Shown here: positions 1 to 11,813 of the stretch, one piece after another
Numbering within the stretch: the stretch's first letter is position 1
How the letters are laid out: each line of letters opens with the position of its first letter
Origin: Cryptomeria japonica
Taxonomy: Eukaryota; Streptophyta; Pinopsida; Cupressales; Cupressaceae
Direction of reading: 5' to 3'
Assembly: GCF_030272615.1 (NCBI RefSeq)
Contig: NC_081406.1
Span: 469,322,400-469,386,399 of the forward strand
DNA: 64,000 bases
Position numbers and translations under genes: made by a program
The notes under the pieces: generated by a model
Seen by the model: only the letters and a program-made list of their open reading frames with translations
What the model was told of the DNA's origin: nothing
Database searches by the model: none

Positions 1-3000
1 TTGTGTTAAGCAGAGTACATGGTGAATTTTTCTGGTTAGACTCTATTCATAAAATCACAAAAGAAGTAGTAAAAGTTGTAATAGGGTTACCCTCCACTGG
101 TAACAGACCGGACAAAACAAAGAATGTCTCAAATGACACAGTGATAAACCTAACTGGTGCAACATTTGATAAAAGATCTCTAAGGGTAAATGATGTGAAG
201 GACATAAATGTTAGATTTATCAGTATGATCTTAGGTTATAAGGCTACACATGCAAATAGGTTAAACTCAGTTTCTAGCCTATGTATCAAGAGTGCCTATG
301 ATATGGTCAATGATAATGCAAGAATAGATATATGTGAATGGCTTAAAGTTGAGCTGATAGACAATTTGGAAAAGATTAAAGGAGATAAGAAAGGAACATG
401 CAGATTCAGAAACTTACTTGTTTGTCTGATGTTGTACATAACCAAACAAGTACCCGGTATTGGTGCTAGAGATTTTGGGTTTGACATACCGGTAGGAAAA
501 TAACTGTTAGATCTATTGAAAAATATTGGAGAGAACAGGGAGAAAAATATAAATGAGCATTTTCAAGCATTGAAGGCTCGAATGAAGACTAGAGTAAGAC
601 TATCACAAGCTATTGTGGATAAGTATCAAAAGGAAATCTGTTTTGTGATCAAGAAAGATGAAATTTGGATGGAAGCAGTTGTCCCTCAAACTATTTGGGT
701 AAATGAAATGGGCTATGAAACAGATGACAACATCATAGAAACATATGCAAAAGCCCTCCTTGAAGCTCCAAAGGAACCGGAAGAGGAAGTTTTTAGAAAT
801 GCTGAAACAATAGAAAGTGGAATTCAATCTAGGAAAAAGGTTAAGAAAGTTGAAGCAACTATAAGAAAAGGAACTTGGCAGGCAAAGGCAATCAAGGAAG
901 ATGTTCAGAGACAAACTAGTATAAGTGAAAGTGAGTTGGAAGCACCTCAACTAGAAACTCATCTTTCATCGATTGGTACTTCTTCTGAAAGTGATATAGC
1001 TGTTGTATTTAAAAGGGTTGAAAGAAAAAGAAAACCCACACCAGCACCCTCTCCTACACCTAAAAGGACAAGACAGAAGCAACAGGTAGTAAGGCCTCCG
1101 ATAAAGAAAATGATTCTTAAGAAGAAGAAGGTGAAACAGACTATTGCTCCTCTAGACAAACTTCTTAGCGAAATTACAGAGGATGGTAAGCTAAAGAACA
1201 TCAATAAAATGTACAATACACTATCAGCTGATGATAAGGAAATCATAGAAAATAGTGTAATTCTACACTTAGATATATACAAGAAATTTTTGATGCAAAT
1301 TGTTGATGAAATTCCAAATGAATTGCATAGGAGATTAGAAGCTAGAAGATTAGCCATTGTTGAACTGGATAAAAAGATTAAGATTGAAAAATTATTGGCA
1401 GTGCATCTAGTTAACTCACCTAATTAAATAGAAAAATTAATCAGTGAGGCTAACCAGACAGTATTTTCTACTACTCGCCGACATGTAGCACTAATGGCTA
1501 GCAGAGTAACTAAAGTATCTGAGGAAACAACAAATGTATGGGATATATTCTTTGTGGAAAAAGAAAAAGAGGAAGAATTACTTAGGCCAAAAACTATCAA
1601 AGTATATCAAAAGGATAGAGATAAGGGGAAAGGCAAGGTAGGTGGACCACCAAGCCTAAAAATAATTGACAATGTGCCCCCACCTCTTTCAGATACTCCA
1701 CCTATAGACACTACTAAAAATCAACCGGCCACTGAGAGTATAGAGACTCCGGTAGAAGATACAAATCCTGAATCACAAATTTTGTATACAATAAATGTAG
1801 ACACTCAGGAAGTTAACATTGTGGTTGAAAGAGAAACCACTGAGGATAAAGAGAAAAATGTGACTACTGAGTCACTGACTACAAAGGTTGAGATGAACAC
1901 AGAAAAACCAGCACAGACAGAGCAACTGACAGCGGATACCACCGAGAAACTGGTAGATACAACAGATAAACCATCTAAAGAACTGGCTAAGAAAAATTCA
2001 AAGGCACAAGCTAAGAAACCGGCAACTGAAAACTCAGAGAAACTGCCTAAGACACAGATAGATAAACCAAAACCGGTATAGGTTGAAGCATAGGTAAAGA
2101 TAGAGACAGTGCCACCAGCCCAAACTGAAAAGCATAAACCTTTGTTTGTAGAAATGCAAACACAGACAGACCTACCAAAGGTCGAATCAATCAAGGAAAT
2201 TACAACAACCGGTAGCATGGCTATTATAAAGACTATTGGGCAAACATCTGGTACAGCTATGATAGAATTTAGACCTACTAATGTAACAGAGGTTCTATTA
2301 GATTCAATAAATAAGATAACGGAATGCAATGCACAAGCCTATAAGGCTATTGATGATACAATACCAATTCTTAAATTGATAGCACCAAAGTGCAGTGTTC
2401 AGAATAAAGATTCTTTAGGTCAACTAGACACATTGTCTAAGTTCATTACCAGCAACCTACTGACTATTGATCAAATAAATGAGAATACATTTAAGGAGAT
2501 AATGATAAAATAAAAAGAGAAATTATTTGAGGATATTGTAAAGGAGAACAAGGAAGAAATGGACACCCTTTTACCAGAACTTGGAGAAATAATCTATGAC
2601 TTCAAGAAACTATACAGGGACACTTGCAAAATGAATGTATTAACAGAAGATCTTGACAAGGAGATCAACAAAGCTCAAGAAAAGATAAATAATATTGCTA
2701 ACAATTTGATTGGAACATCAGATTCATTTTTGGAGTTAGAAAAGAAGATTGCAAAATAGGAAGAGAAAATCAAGAAGTTAGAAAATGACAAATAGGGAAT
2801 AAAGGATAAGGCAAAGGACTTGAAATTCAAACTTAGTCCAAGACTTGAATACCTTACTTCTCTGAGAAAATAAATATCTGAAGCTCTAGTTCCTGGACTA
2901 AAGACACTGGAAGAGAAAATGCACATACTCACCGGTACGGTGCAGAGAACACAAGAGGCAATACAAGATAGCAAAACTTTCAGCAATGGTATAAATTTAG

Positions 3001-3074
3001 TTTTGATAGATGTCTTTCAGATTGTAACCCACTGGTTACAAGAATCCCGGCAGGACTCCACTAACAGCAAATGA
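1..3074 (+). pseudogene. ORF X of copia-like unit K1 (5' end outside window, 8 in-frame stops)
   Basis: A reading frame of more than 1,020 codons stays in one phase from the window edge to a TGA at 3072-3074. It is broken only by TAA/TAG codons at 501, 1425, 2079, 2091, 2511, 2757, 2793 and 2871. Order: a folded-looking N-terminal region (1-500) containing SRVHGEFFWLDSIHKITKEV; a conserved block (516-800, MKTRVRLSQAIVDKYQ); a basic Lys/Arg segment (1010-1140); a Thr/Lys/Glu/Pro-rich linker (1600-2090); and a helical, coiled-coil-like C-terminus (2110-3070). The same order and clear residue similarity appear in the minus-strand ORF at 45527-48799. I recognise no family and see no protease, integrase or RT. 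It lies directly upstream of a PPT and LTR, so it is an element gene and not a host gene. Function unknown. Confidence 0.75.
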
Positions 3075-3080
3075 CAACCT

Positions 3081-3105
3081 TTGTCATTGATGTCAAAGGG
3101 GGAGT
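3081..3105 (+). other. Upstream secondary polypurine tract of K1
   Basis: Just after the ORF X stop, the sequence GTCAAAGGGGGAG repeats the core of the main PPT about 165 bp before it. Equivalent second tracts occur at 45397-45425 (K2) and 32246-32273 (K3), each preceded by a CATTGATGTCAA-like motif. A role as an extra plus-strand priming site is inference. Confidence 0.5.
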
Positions 3106-3249
3106 AGTGGGATGAGAAAAATGGTCAAAAGGAAGGGACTTCATCTGCTCAGGGGGAGCATACAGTTTTGAGCATACAATTTTGGAAAGACATTTTTTTT
3201 GGCAGACTTTTTTTGGATATCATTTTGGACACTTTTGATTTTTCTCATG

Positions 3250-3279
3250 AGTGTTGCCATCAATGCCAAAGGGGGAGAT
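3250..3279 (+). other. Polypurine tract adjoining the K1 3' LTR
   Basis: AAAGGGGGAGAT at 3268-3279 directly precedes the LTR start TGTTGG. The 30 or so bases ending here read the same as the reverse complement of the K2 PPT region (45090-45119). This is the expected position and composition of the plus-strand primer of a copia element. Confidence 0.8.
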
Positions 3280-4065
3280 TGTTGGCAAATGCACACTCCA
3301 ATGAGAAATTGTAAGTGATTGAAGGTTTTGTCATTGATGGCAACCTTGCAATCATAGGACAATGGCAAGACAAAGATATCGGCACCGGCACCAACAGACT
3401 CTACACCGGCACACAGGACACTGGCAATGAAAGGAAGGATACTGGCACCTTGGCTGACTTCAATTTTGTTTGAAATGTATTTTGTAATTAATTGTAAAAT
3501 CATTGTAAGCCGAAATGGCAAGCTGTAATATGACTCATATATATATATGAGATCATTTTGTAATAGGAAATAGATGTGAAAGAGGATGCGAAATAAGAAG
3601 ACCTAATATGCAAAATATTGGTTAAGGATTTATGTTGTAGCAGAGCTTAAACCAGTACTGAATCTGGCATAGCAGATGTTGATCTGAAGTAGTACAAGAC
3701 ATTGGATTAGTACAATCTATTTTTGTAAGTTAGTGTGACTTTTGTAATTGAGCAGTGAGCTCTAGGCACTTGGCCTTCCTGCATGTGCAGGCCCTATTGT
3801 AAGAGTAATATTCCCTTATTGGCTAGTAAGTGAATATTGTGGGTCACAAATCCCATCGAGGTTTTTCCCACACCGGGTTTCCTCGTTAAAATACTATGTT
3901 ATGGTGTGCTTCTCATGTGGTTACTGTTATTCTTGTTTACTGCATTATTTCTAGTTTATCGGTACACAGTTTTAATATGTTTTTCATGTTTTAAGTCAAG
4001 TAAATTTATATACTGGTTAGATACTGATTCACCCCCCCCTCTCAATATCTTTGGGAATCCTAACA
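3280..4065 (+). repeat. 3' LTR of K1 (786 bp)
   Basis: Begins TGTTGGCAAATG immediately after the PPT and ends ...GGAATCCTAACA, giving TG...CA ends. It contains a TATA-like run at 3536-3551, a GGTTTTTCCCACACC motif near 3860 and a C-run (ACCCCCCCCT, 4031-4040) close to its 3' end. The same three marks occur in the LTRs at 31053, 33445 and 43908. The next five bases are AAGAA, a possible target duplication; the 5' LTR is outside the window. Confidence 0.8.
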
Positions 4066-4620
4066 AAGAAAAGAAAGAAAGGCAATGCAATAGAAAGAAA
4101 AAAACATGTTAAGCAACTTGAGAGCTCTAAAAAAGAGAAAGTGGTTGAAGAGGCCCAGAGTGTCATCAACCTTGACAAGGTAGAACAACAAGTGAATATT
4201 AATGTGGAAAACCCAGAAATACCTCTTCTTGAAGATGGTAAAGGGGATCAAATAGGCAAAGATGATAGAGAACAAAAAGACATGAATCAAGAGAATCAAC
4301 GAAGTGATAACCTGAAAGAAGGAGAAATACAGGTGGTGTTATAGGACAAGGAGGAAGTAGATTCGAATTATATTATGAAAAACTCCACTAGAGACAACGC
4401 TAGAACTGGCTATGAGGAAGCCCAAAAGTGTTTGATCCTTGGAAGAATCTCATCGTTATAATCTCAACAATCAGTGGAGATGGTGAAATCCACTTTCCAG
4501 CAATCACCAACGACCTCACTACTTAATATAAGTGCTAAGTAGGCTAAGGTTGAAGATGTTGACTAGAAGATAACCACCCATAATACTTAAGAGGAAGATT
4601 GCCAGACAAGTGATGTAGTG
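4066..4620 (+). pseudogene. Charged ORF remnant interrupted by K1
   Basis: Immediately 3' of the K1 LTR an open frame rich in Lys, Glu, Asp and Gln runs to a stop near 4344, then continues recognisably with scattered stops to about 4620. It has no motif I can name. The composition resembles linker regions of retroelement gag or ORF X proteins, so it is most likely another element into which K1 inserted. A host exon cannot be excluded. Confidence 0.3.
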
Positions 4621-4919
4621 GATTGAAAGAGGGGGGGGGAAAAAGTGCCAAAATCTACCCCACAGGATAATCCAGTCAAGACAAGAAACTAGACCAAAGT
4701 CGACACGGGTCTTAACCCCTCTCCTTCTGGGAGGAAAAAAGTAAGCCAAATCAGAGATCGAGAGGCAAGCAAGAATATGGTAGGTGTTTTTTCTAATAAA
4801 TGGCAAAGATCCGAAAATGGTGGCGATGGGTTTTGAACCAGCCAACTCCAATCACCCAATTTCAACAATTTGTCAAATGTGCTACTCGCATATCCATGAA
4901 CAGTTATGGCACTTGCAGG

Positions 4920-5890
4920 TTTTGTTAAGTGTTGAAGGTGATTCATGGAAATAGGGGCTCGGGTTTAGCTCGAGCCCCCTATGTATAGCATGGTTAAAAC
5001 AACCCAAACAAGCCCGAAAACCATGAATTAAGGAGGACCCTTAAAAACCTTAAGCCCAATTTTCAAATGATTTTTATTTCATTTAAAATCTAAAGGGATT
5101 TTAAATAGGTGATATTGGGGATTTTGGAAATATTATTGTTGTACCCCTAAATAAAAATTTTAAATGTATATAAGGGGGTCTTATTGTTTTTAAAAAACAC
5201 AATTTCTAGAAGGAATTCTTAGGGAAAGAGAATTAAACAAAATTCTTGAGCGTTGAGCTCTAAATTCAACAAGTAATTCTTCACAGTAGACAAAATATTG
5301 CTCACAGAGGTTGTTTTGTCTATTCTTCGAGATTGAAGAGAAATGGAGAGACAAGTTGAAGGCGTCTTGGACCTATGTGCAAGTTGAAGGTTTGTGAATG
5401 GATTATGTTTATTCTCCATTTATTATTATGTTGGTTTATGTACATGCAAATTATAGATTCCTTGTAATAACTTGGATTGGAAAGTGCATCAGTTATGCTA
5501 CAATCTTTCCATAAGGTGTTGAAGGATTAATTTGCAATTTGAAGACCAAATTGTGATGTAACAAAGCCTTTTGAGCTTCACATCAGATGATGGAGTGGCA
5601 TCATAGTTGAGCGAGCCCGGAGACGTAGCCCGAACATTGGGTGAACTCCGTTATCAAATCGGTTTTTGTCTCTTTCTACTTATTCTTGTTGATTTCATTT
5701 CATGGGTTGTTAATTAGTATTTGAAATTAAGTTGACAACTGATTAAATGAACCCAATTTTGTAATTTAAACGGTTAAAAGACATAGCTACGCAATTTTAT
5801 TTGTGATTGGGTTAAATCTGTAATTTGAGTTTAAGTGCAAATTTAATTTGTAAGCTTTAATTATAGATCACACACCTACCTCCACATAAT
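4920..5890 (+). repeat. LTR-like segment, probably solo or truncated
   Basis: The stretch has features of a plant LTR: a TATATAAGG box near 5167, and a U5-like motif GGAGACGTAGCCCGAACATT followed by TGAACTCCGTTATCAAATC (5608-5661), resembling copia LTR ends. A perfect 8-bp stem, GGGGCTCG/CGAGCCCC, lies at 4954-4978. I could not fix either boundary or a target duplication. Confidence 0.35.
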
Positions 5891-5959
5891 TTCACTAAGG
5901 TGTTGTGTTGTCTTCTAAATGTTCATCTCCTTTAGTTGATTATACATTATATAGATAAT

Positions 5960-6640
5960 TGGTTGGCAGTCTTTTGTACCTAACACATTCTCATCTTGAT
6001 CTTTCCCTTGTGGTTGGTCTTGTCTCTCATTTCTCTCATGATCCACATGAGAGCCACTAGAAGGTTGCCAAGAATATCTTGAGGCATATTTAAAGCACAT
6101 CTCACTTTGACATTTATTATTCATCGAGAGCTCATAGATTGCTGCCTTCACTGACTCATATTGAGTTTGTGATGTTAATGATCAAAGTTCTTCTTTTGGA
6201 TTTGTGTTTTATCTTGGTTTCAGTCTCATTTTATTTTCTTACAAGAAGAAATCTACTATTGCATTATCATCTACTAAGGTTGAGTATTGAGCAATTGTTC
6301 TAGCTAGCCATGAGGTGTTATGGCTTAGTCAATTGTTGATATAGTTTGGTTTTCCTCCTATTGGTCCCACTATTCTTTGGTGTTAGAATCAAAGTGCTAT
6401 TCATATTTATTGTAACCTTGTGGAGCATAATGAACTAAGAATATTGATATCCACATGCACTTCATTCAACAATTGATTTAGGATGGTTAGATTGTTACCT
6501 TATATTACATACCTATAAAGGAGTTGGTTGCATACATCTTCATAAAACCTTTGACATCTTCACATTACCTTCAATTTTGATTGATGCTTGGGGTCAAGGA
6601 AGCTTTCCTTGGGGGTCTTCATGAAGCCTTCCTTCCTTCA
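5960..6640 (+). pseudogene. Ty1/copia RNase H relic
   Basis: With stops and at least one frame change, the plus strand reads a recognisable copia RNase H. It has a KKKSTIALSSTKVEY segment (near 6240-6290), ASHEVLWLSQL (6305-6345), a decayed NQSAIHI with HNE block (6385-6450), and a terminal IPIKELVAYIFIKPL block (6510-6560) matching the usual EQ(L/V)ADIFTKPL. Only the C-terminal part of pol remains; gag, protease, integrase and most of RT are missing. It is older than K3, judging by the number of lesions. A downstream segment (6660-7050) may be its 3' LTR, with boundaries unresolved. Confidence 0.7.
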
Positions 6641-8412
6641 ACAATTCATGTTTCTTTCTTCCCTTTTTATCTCTTAATTGGAGAGGGATATTTTCCCAAG
6701 CGTTTTTCTCCTTTTCTCATGTTATGAGAGTTTTTTCTTTTTGTATTTGATACCTCATTAGGTCTTTAGTTGTTGAGACCCATTCTTTGCATTTTCATTT
6801 AGAGGTTTTTAACCCCTTCCTAAGTTTCACTTGTTGTGTGGGTTGGGGGTGTCAGTGTATGTCTAGGCTAACCTCACATAGGGATTTCTTGACCTAATTT
6901 TAATTCTCTAATTATAACCATAATTATAGATTAGGTTTCTCTTATTTTTCTATAAATCAAGTTTTTATCCTTTTTTCATTCAATCTATATTCTTTTGCTT
7001 TTGAGGAATATTCTTCCAAGAGCTTGTGTTACAAGATTCAATAAATTATAGCAAAAATAAGTGCATCCCTGAACACCGATGAAGAAGAGAGATTTGAATA
7101 TGATAGATGATTGTTACCTAAATTAAAAAGGTTAGGTCTAGAATGACCAGATTGAGATGAATATCCTCTTTTAATTTTGAAACTATCTAATGATTTGGTT
7201 GACTTTCTTGATTGTGGAATTGAACCCTCCATATGGATCTAAACTTTGGTAGTTTTGTTTCCTAGATTCTATTCATTTTAGCATTTGCAACTAGTACTTA
7301 AGAGGGTTAGTATTGATAGACAATATTGACAAGCTTCCTAGGAAAGATTAGTCAAACCCTTGTTACCAAGTAAATGATACGTTACAAATAATTGAAGACA
7401 ACAAACAAACATAAAATGATACCAACAATATGCATGTAAGCCAATGACTCGCATTGATGCTTTGTGGTGTGTGCCAATGATAATCCTATGAAGCTTAGAT
7501 AAGTATTGAATGAATATAAATGAATTAGAACTAGTCTTTATGCCAAAAGGTGTTTTATAGTCACATATGGATGTTAAAACCTATGTTGATTTATAGCTGA
7601 CCGATTTAATTTGGCAACTTGCACTAGCAACAGTTACAAAAAAGATATAAAACCATTGATGAGTTGCACTACCCACAATTACAAAAGAAATAAAATTTAA
7701 AATATTAATAATTCCACCAAGAAATTTGAGAATTACAGTGAAAATGGATACGAAGTATTTTTAAAGCTTTATGTGAAGCGTTTTTCTTGAACCATCTTTA
7801 AAATAAATGATGAGGGATTTCTTCAAATTGTCTGGCCATAATTTTTTTTTATGTGTGAAATCTTTATTCAGCTAGACTTAGGTCCAATATTTTGAGAAAA
7901 TTCAAAAGATCCACGATGCCTCTATTTTTTGTGGTTCCAATTGAAGCAGAAATAGTTTCCAGTTTTATAATTCAATACCACTCATGTTCTATGCCAAATG
8001 TTGGAGGACAAATAAAGATTTTAAAATGTCTTTGGAAACAACAATTTGATCTCAATAGCTTTCATAGAAGTTTATTATTAGAGATGTTCACTCTAAATAT
8101 TTGAGCACTCAACATAATTATTAAATTATAGGAAAGATAGAATAAACTGCATTGAGTGGATAGAGTTTAAATCCATTACTGCTCATGCTAAGAATGCCTT
8201 TGTCAATGATGAGATTTTGGGCCACTCTCATTAAATCATGGAACAAAAACTTTATCAATTTCTTTCCCAATGCAAGAAAAATGGATATGCATTAAGAACA
8301 TAACTGCCAACGACAAAATGTTCTCACACTTTTCTTTTGGTTTAGGTCTGCTTCTCGGTTTGGCGAAAATACTATTATGATAAAAGCTAAGATTTTAGTT
8401 TTAAATTTATTC
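6641..8412. other. AT-rich stretch without recognisable gene
   Basis: I see no coding homology or RNA gene on either strand. The first 400 bp may be copia LTR sequence. The rest is AT-rich, with only short chance reading frames. Confidence 0.5.
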
Positions 8413-8510
8413 AAAAAGATTGATGATTTATTTAAAAATTAGAGAAAATATAATTTATTTTAATTTTAAAATTTGAAATGATTTACATGTAAAAACATAA
8501 ATTAGAGTAT
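8413..8510 (+). repeat. Left arm of AT-rich foldback element
   Basis: This roughly 98-bp arm (AAAAAGATTGATGATTTAT ... AAACATAAATTAGAGTA) reads as the reverse complement of 13080-13172 with a few mismatches and a small indel. Removing the LINE between the target duplications leaves a hairpin with about a 100-bp loop. This fits a MITE-like or foldback element of roughly 300 bp. No transposase is visible. Confidence 0.6.
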
Positions 8511-8593
8511 AAGAAAAATATAAAAAGGTTCCATTTATATAAATTTGATGATTTCTTTAAATTAAATCTAGATATAAATAGAACTTTTTTTAT

Positions 8594-8609
8594 ATTTTTC
8601 TTAGATAAC
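8594..8609. other. 16-bp target-site duplication, left copy
   Basis: ATTTTTCTTAGATAAC occurs here and, identical, at 13060-13075. The two copies bracket the minus-strand LINE exactly, marking a target-primed reverse transcription event. Confidence 0.9.
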
Positions 8610-8685
8610 TAAAAGAGGGGTAAAATTTTATTGAAATCCAAAGAGAACAATACAACAAAAGGGACAACAAAAAATACAAAGAGCT

Positions 8686-8952
8686 CTAATGAGCTTTATC
8701 CTGAGCAACAAGTTGATCCAATCCGTGAGATAATTCAAGGGGAAGATGCCTCTGATTTGTAATATTCCAATCCTGCATATACTCGAATGCCCACTTAGCC
8801 AAACAGTCGGCCATGCCATTCCACTCCCGAGGGATATGAGAGAAAATGAAAGAGTCAAGGGTCCAACCTAACTGAGTGATCTGCTTAATAACCAGAGCCA
8901 AATGCCAGTCAACATCCAACAACTCTTTTTTATTCAATAAGTTGACAACCAC
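8686..8952 (-). pseudogene. LINE C-terminal RNase H domain, partial
   Basis: The 88-codon segment ends with HIPREWNGMADCLAKWAFEY, matching the H(I/V)PREWN..AD.LAK.A terminal motif of plant LINE RNase H. The N-terminal catalytic Asp region lies upstream (9000-9190) in another frame, with stops. It ends about 75 bp before the element's 3' end. Confidence 0.85.
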
Positions 8953-9188
8953 CTGTGAATCTGTCTCACAAATGATCCTACGCCACCCCTACTTGCAACA
9001 TTGCTCTATCGCAACCTGGATGGCCAAGGCATCCATAAGATTATTGGTATGAGAACCTTTGTAGATAGAGAAGATAAACTGAACTTCTCCAGAGCTACTA
9101 TGCCCCACTCCCCCTATGCCTGCAGGGCCAGGTTTTCCTTGAGAAGATCCATCAATGTTAGTCTTGAGAATTCCAAGTGAAGGAGGGG

Positions 9189-9884
9189 TCAGTGCCCCTC
9201 ACGATTAACCCGATGTGAGCAATATCTAGCTCTCCTCCCAGGGTGGCGGGAGGCCAACAAAGTAACACCATTCTGCAAAGGAAAAGAAAGGCGGGTGCAA
9301 ATACCAACATCTCCAGGGTCTAGACCTCCAAATAAATCATATTTTTTCATAACTATTTCATGAAGAGAATGAACAATTTTCCCCCAGAGGTGCACAATCC
9401 CAATCCTGACACTCTTAAAGATCCTCTTATTTCTTTCAAGACAAACATGCCATAAAATAAAGGAAGGGCCAGTAGTCCAAGCAACTTGGAGAAAAGAGGT
9501 TCTAGACGGGGAAGGTCCCAAGTAATTGTAAAACTCAGACAAAGAGGAAACATGCCAGCAAGGACAGCCCCATGCAGACCACCAGGAGTGCCAGATCTGT
9601 CTAACAAAGGAGCACTGAAAGAAGAGGTGAGAAACAGACTCCTTATCATTATTGCATAAAACACAGATTGAAGGGCCATGGAATCCTCTCTTGCAAATAT
9701 TATCCCAAGTAAGACACCTATTGTGAGCCACTAACCAGAGGAAGAAATTACACTTAGGCCTTGAGGAGGGATTCCAAACTTTCTTCCACCAAGGAACCTC
9801 CATATCACCAAACAACTGTCTAGTAAGCATAAGGTACCCTAACGAAACAGTATATTTACCAAAAGAAGCACCTCCCCAAGCCAA
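9189..9884 (-). pseudogene. LINE zinc-binding RT-associated (zf-RVT) domain
   Basis: One open frame carries the zf-RVT signature: WWKKVW, then FFLWLVAHNRCLTWDNICKR, then CVLCNNDKESVSHLFFQC with the C-x2-C...H-x4-C pattern, followed by the Trp-rich IWHSWWSAW. This domain typically follows RT in plant L1 ORF2. It is uninterrupted for about 230 codons, the best preserved part of this LINE. Confidence 0.9.
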
Positions 9885-10185
9885 AACATCAGGTTCCTAC
9901 AAAGAGCTACACTCCTTAGAAGCCATAATATGAGAGACCTCCATCTGATCCCCCACAAAGCCCCCCGGTGGCCAGTCAGATGGATTCTTCCATCGGAAAC
10001 CAACAGAAAGGCCAAATTATAGGCCTCCTTATAGTGAACCGCCTTATTCCAACCCACAAAAAGGAAAGAGTCATAGAGGGCCTGCAAGTGCAGGTGAGAG
10101 AACAAAAGAGGAGGTTTACCATTCCAAGAATCACTCCAGAACAGAGCCTCTGAACCATTGTTACAAATCCAGAAAAGGCTTCTCT

Positions 10186-11813
10186 TTACCAAATGAGACC
10201 CTGTCTTAAGGGTATTCCACACCATAGAACCTCCACCTGCCAAAGGGAATCTAGAAACCTCTGAAGGTCAGCTCCTGGTAAATACTTATGTGAGAGGATA
10301 CGAGCCCATAGCTGAGACTGATTGGAACACCATCGCCAATAGAGCTTAGCAGCAAGAGCCTGTCCACTCAAGATAGCAGAACGAAAGTCGAGGCCACCCT
10401 CCTTCTTTGGCCTACAAACTATATCCCACTTGATTAGACTCCATTTGAAATTTTGCAAATTACCTCTCCAAAGAAATTGTCGAGAGAGGGCATCAAATTC
10501 CTTAAGAAAATACACTGGGGCAGCCTACACGATGCTTCTATAGATAGGGAGAGCTTGAATCACTGATTGCAAGAGAGTCACTGGACCAGTAGTAGAGAGC
10601 CACCGATGCATCCAATGATTAACTTTTTGCTGCATCTTATCAAGCAGGTTCTGCTAGAAGAGCCTGGGCTATCTACCCAAAACAATAGGGATGCCCAAGT
10701 AAGTCATAGGAAGAGACTCAATCTGAAATCTTAGAATATTAGCAATCCTCCACTGGATAGGCTCCGAAGTGTTCAAAAAATAAATAGAAGACTTGTGGTC
10801 ATTGTTTTTTTGTCCTGAGGCGGCCAAACAAGTATCCAAAGTGAGTCGGAAGGCTTTAGCTTCCTACATATGAGCTCTCCCAGCGAGTGCAATATCATCC
10901 ACAAACTGAAGATGGGAGAAAGTGGGCAATCCATTCCCCCAACTCCAGCCATGAATCAAATTATGGGAAACTTGATTTTTAATAACTCTGCCAAGTCCCT
11001 CCACCATAATGATGAACAAGTAGGGAGAAAGAGGATCGCCGTAGTAGAGACCCCTAGAGGCCCCAAATAACTCCGAAGGTTCTCCATTGAGAATCATGAA
11101 AAAGGAGGGAGAAGTGACACAACTCCAAATCCATCCCACCCACTCCAAGCTGAATCCAAAAGTAAGAATAACTTTTCGCAAAAAGCCCCATTTCACTCTA
11201 TCATAAGCCTTAGCCATATCAAGCTTGATGAACATAGAATGCTCATTAGAAGACGACATAGAATGGATGGCTTTAGAAGCAATAACCACTCCATCGAGAA
11301 TCTATTTTCTAGCATCAAAACCCCCTTGCTCTTCTGAGATAACTGTGGGAAGCCAAAATTTGAGCCTTTTGGCAATTAATTTAGTAATAACTTTATAAAC
11401 CACATTACATAGAGAAATCGGTCGAAAGGAATCCAACTGATTAGCCCCTTCCTTTTTTAGAATAAGAACAAGGAATGTAGCATTCAAAGCTCAAAGCATC
11501 TGTTTGTTAGAGTGTGATGAACCACAGCTAATGAGTCCTGATTAATAATATCCTAGAACTCTTGAAAAAATTCCACTAGGAAGTCATCAGGTCCAGGAGC
11601 CTTGCCCTTACGCAAACTAAAAACCACTTCCTCCAATTCAGACATAGAGATCGGCCTCATAAGGGAGTCATTCATTGCTCTGGTCACAACAGAGGGGGTG
11701 CAAGATAAGATAATATTCTCCTCATTATCAGCGAGAAGCAAATCTTCTGAAAAAAGAGCAGAATAGAACTGGATGACCTCCCTAGAAATGGCTTGAAAGG
11801 AGGTCAAATGCAA
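10186..11813 (-). pseudogene. LINE reverse transcriptase domain
   Basis: Pieces in several frames read: LRKGKAPGPDDFLVEFF (near 11590-11640), FRPISLCNVVYKVITKLIA (11380-11440), IKLDMAKAYDRVKW (11190-11240, palm Asp), GDPLSPYLFI (11020-11050) and FVDDIALAGR (10870-10900, catalytic DD intact). A thumb-like region with W..KEGGLDFRSAILSGQAL follows to 10186. Q of the usual QGDPLSP is Tyr here. Stops and frame changes separate the blocks. The family is the plant L1 clade RT. Confidence 0.92.

Noticed and set aside
1-3074. Alternative genetic code with TAA/TAG read as Gln
   Set aside because: Every internal stop would fit Gln, but this is plant nuclear DNA, the same stops are not shared between copies (ORF Y copies differ by TCA/TAA and CAG/TAG), and methylation-driven C-to-T decay explains them.
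4954-4978. GC-rich hairpin as a bacterial-type terminator
   Set aside because: No bacterial context and no following T-run; probably LTR secondary structure.
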